From a virus, in the IMG/VR virus record IMGVR_UViG_3300042453_001086, positions 62,001 to 126,000 of that record: DNA of 64,000 bases; one strand, given 5' to 3'. The position numbers and the translations under genes are program-made. The notes beneath the pieces are model-generated. The model did no database searches. It was not told the origin of the DNA and was given only the letters and a program-made list of their open reading frames with translations. Shown one piece after another: positions 63,104-64,000 of this stretch. Every line of letters starts with the position of its first letter. Position 1 is the stretch's first letter.

Positions 63104-63275
63104 CTTTGAGTTTCTCTACTTCGTGATACAGATTATCCAAAGCCTCGTTAAGCTTAGAATACTCCTCTTTGCCTGGTTCTTTATAGTAAATCACGAAAGG
63201 ATCTGGAATCTTGCTGATTCGATTCTCCAAAACTCTCAAACGAGTTTTGATATCCTCGATATCATTCATTACCAT
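63078..63275 (-). CDS. Small coiled-coil protein, 65 aa
   Basis: The best start is the ATG at 63275 (MVMNDIEDIKTRLRVLENRI), overlapping the stop of the 98-aa gene by 14 bases; an ATG at 63269 is also possible. Longer in-frame starts would lie deep inside the upstream gene. Heptads in DIKTRLRVLENRISKI and NEALDNLYHEVEKL predict a short coiled coil with a proline break between. Function unknown. Confidence 0.65.
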   Translation of the reverse strand: MVMNDIEDIKTRLRVLENRISKIPDPFVIYYKEPGKEEYSKLNEALDNLYHEVEKLKDGNSQSNN

Positions 63276-63558
63276 CTGAATCTTCTGATCCGTCGTCAAC
63301 CAACTCTGTGAGAAGGGTTTCAAGTTCTGTGTTGTCATCTTGCTTAAAACTCGCTTGATCTTGATAAAGAATCTTACCTGTATTATCAAAAGTCGTCATT
63401 TCAACAGTAGTGTCTGGATCGACTAATCCTTGATAATATTTGTCGGCTTGCTCCATCATGAAGTCTGCGAGGGAATCAAAGTCATCAAACATTTTATTGT
63501 CAATGACTTGACCATCTTTACCAATCAAACGGTATCCGAGTACACTATCTTCACTCAT
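63262..63558 (-). CDS. Small acidic protein, 98 aa, unknown function
   Basis: Start chosen at MSEDSVLGYRLIGKDGQVID because it overlaps the AbrB-like stop as ATGAGTGA, the same 8-base overlap seen between the zinc-ribbon gene and gp17. Contains FDDFDSLADFMMEQADKYYQ and ends ELVDDGSEDSDGNE, giving a strongly acidic tail. No family recognised. Confidence 0.68.
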   Translation of the reverse strand: MSEDSVLGYRLIGKDGQVIDNKMFDDFDSLADFMMEQADKYYQGLVDPDTTVEMTTFDNTGKILYQDQASFKQDDNTELETLLTELVDDGSEDSDGNE

Positions 63559-63745
63559 TTTCTTCTCCATCAAAAAACTCATCGACACGCTCAAGTAAGA
63601 CCGTGCCATCTTTGTTCATGTGCCATTCTATCACATCACCCTCTTCCCAACCAACATGCCCTAAAAGCTCGTCAGGAATGGTGAGGTAGTATTCACCAAA
63701 ATCTTCGTTATATTCTACGGTAGATTCGTATACGTTTGCAGTCAT
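63551..63745 (-). CDS. AbrB/MazE-like small DNA-binding protein, 64 aa
   Basis: The core NEDFGEYYLTIPDELLGHVG with GWEEGDVIEWHMNKDGTVLL fits the swapped-hairpin AbrB fold (strand, IPxELL, GW-x-GD-x-IEW). Such proteins are small transcription regulators or antitoxin halves. No toxin gene lies next to it, so a regulator role is more likely (inference). The domain call is by pattern only. No Shine-Dalgarno is clear, and a weak sigma70-type promoter lies just upstream. Confidence 0.72.
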   Translation of the reverse strand: MTANVYESTVEYNEDFGEYYLTIPDELLGHVGWEEGDVIEWHMNKDGTVLLERVDEFFDGEENE

Positions 63746-63764
63746 TGTTATATAATCAGTTTAC

Positions 63765-63792
63765 ATTATATATCACTATTGAACCCAGTAAA
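63765..63792 (-). promoter_or_regulatory. Possible sigma70-type promoter before the AbrB-like gene
   Basis: Minus strand TTTACT (63787-63792), 16-base spacer, TATAAT (63765-63770). The -10 is perfect but the -35 has only four of six bases, and the site overlaps the end of the 55-aa gene. The spacer equals that of the better promoter at 1727-1754. Confidence 0.4.
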
Positions 63793-63943
63793 TGTCTTGG
63801 GGCAAAACTCTATTGCTTATGTGATGCATCACTGATGGAAAAACGGTGGAGCTGAACGATATCGTTACAACTCTACCGTGAGTGCTGTGGCATTCTATCT
63901 TTCCTTCGTGTCTGTATATTACCACAGCTCTAAGTCCTTCCAT
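63776..63943 (-). CDS. Small protein, 55 aa, unknown function
   Basis: Open frame on the minus strand from ATG 63943: MEGLRAVVIYRHEGKIECHS, then THGRVVTISFSSTVFPSVMH and a final PQDIYWVQ. It looks like a compact beta protein and fills the only gap of this size near the right edge, on the same strand as its neighbours, so I take it as real. An in-frame stop five codons or fewer upstream rules out a much longer start. Bases 63983-64000 may be the last codons of another gene (ending SQEER and a TAG stop), but that is too short to support. Confidence 0.6.
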   Translation of the reverse strand: MEGLRAVVIYRHEGKIECHSTHGRVVTISFSSTVFPSVMHHISNRVLPQDIYWVQ

Positions 63944-64000
63944 CAACAGTCTTCACTACGAACGTCAAAGAAGATAAACAAACTAACGCTCTTCTTGCGA

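Noticed and set aside
1-64000. tRNA genes, insertion sequences, homing endonucleases, defence or anti-defence systems
   Set aside because: None was recognised on either strand. Nearly all bases are used by structural, packaging or small unknown genes.

Overview
The window is a block of virion-assembly genes from a large marine T4-like myovirus. The best fit is a cyanophage of the Synechococcus/Prochlorococcus type, although a related marine host cannot be excluded. This rests on a set of T4 orthologues I recognise from protein motifs: gp25, gp6, gp8, gp13, gp14, gp15, gp16 and gp17. It is supported by a PAAR-type spike tip, several small proteins of a kind I associate with marine T4-like phages, and many copies of the T4-type late promoter octamer TATAAATA. 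No photosynthesis gene, tRNA, integrase or other host marker is present, so the host is inferred.

Every gene I support lies on the minus strand, so transcription runs from 64000 towards 1. In that order: (a) 63.9-62.0 kb holds small genes (a 55-aa protein, an AbrB-like protein, 98-aa and 65-aa acidic/helical proteins) and a 366-aa probable structural protein. (b) 62.0-60.8 kb holds the PAAR-like tip and four small unknown genes, one of only 48 aa. (c) 60.8-47.8 kb is the baseplate wedge: gp25, gp6, a giant 2984-aa protein with a YHYH-like domain, and an enlarged gp8. (d) 47.8-7.2 kb is about 40 kb of fibre and adhesin genes, including proteins of 2813, 1693, 3032, 2191 and 1771 aa with smaller fibre or adaptor genes between them. 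(e) 7.1-4.2 kb is the neck and packaging group gp13-gp14-gp15-gp16. (f) 4.2-0 kb holds a small beta protein, another fibre-like protein, a basic two-domain protein, a zinc-ribbon protein and the terminase large subunit gp17, which runs off the left edge.

Genes are packed tightly, with TAATG, ATGA or ATGAGTGA stop/start overlaps typical of translational coupling. Control sites sit in the few gaps: TATAAATA late promoters before the gp13, 229-aa, 3032-aa-adjacent, 359-aa, gp8 and gp25 genes, three hairpin-plus-T-tract terminators behind fibre genes, and one good sigma70-type promoter before the zinc-ribbon/gp17 pair. Six giant genes fill about two thirds of the window, so most of this DNA encodes host-contact surface.

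I found no defence system, mobile element, CRISPR array or RNA gene. The observations most worth a second look are a late promoter nested in a terminator hairpin that also buries the gp13 ribosome-binding site (7124-7158), the 3032-aa protein built of about forty copies of an EKNTESYVGTG unit, the separation of gp16 from gp17 by fibre-like cargo, and the extensive paralogy among the fibre genes.
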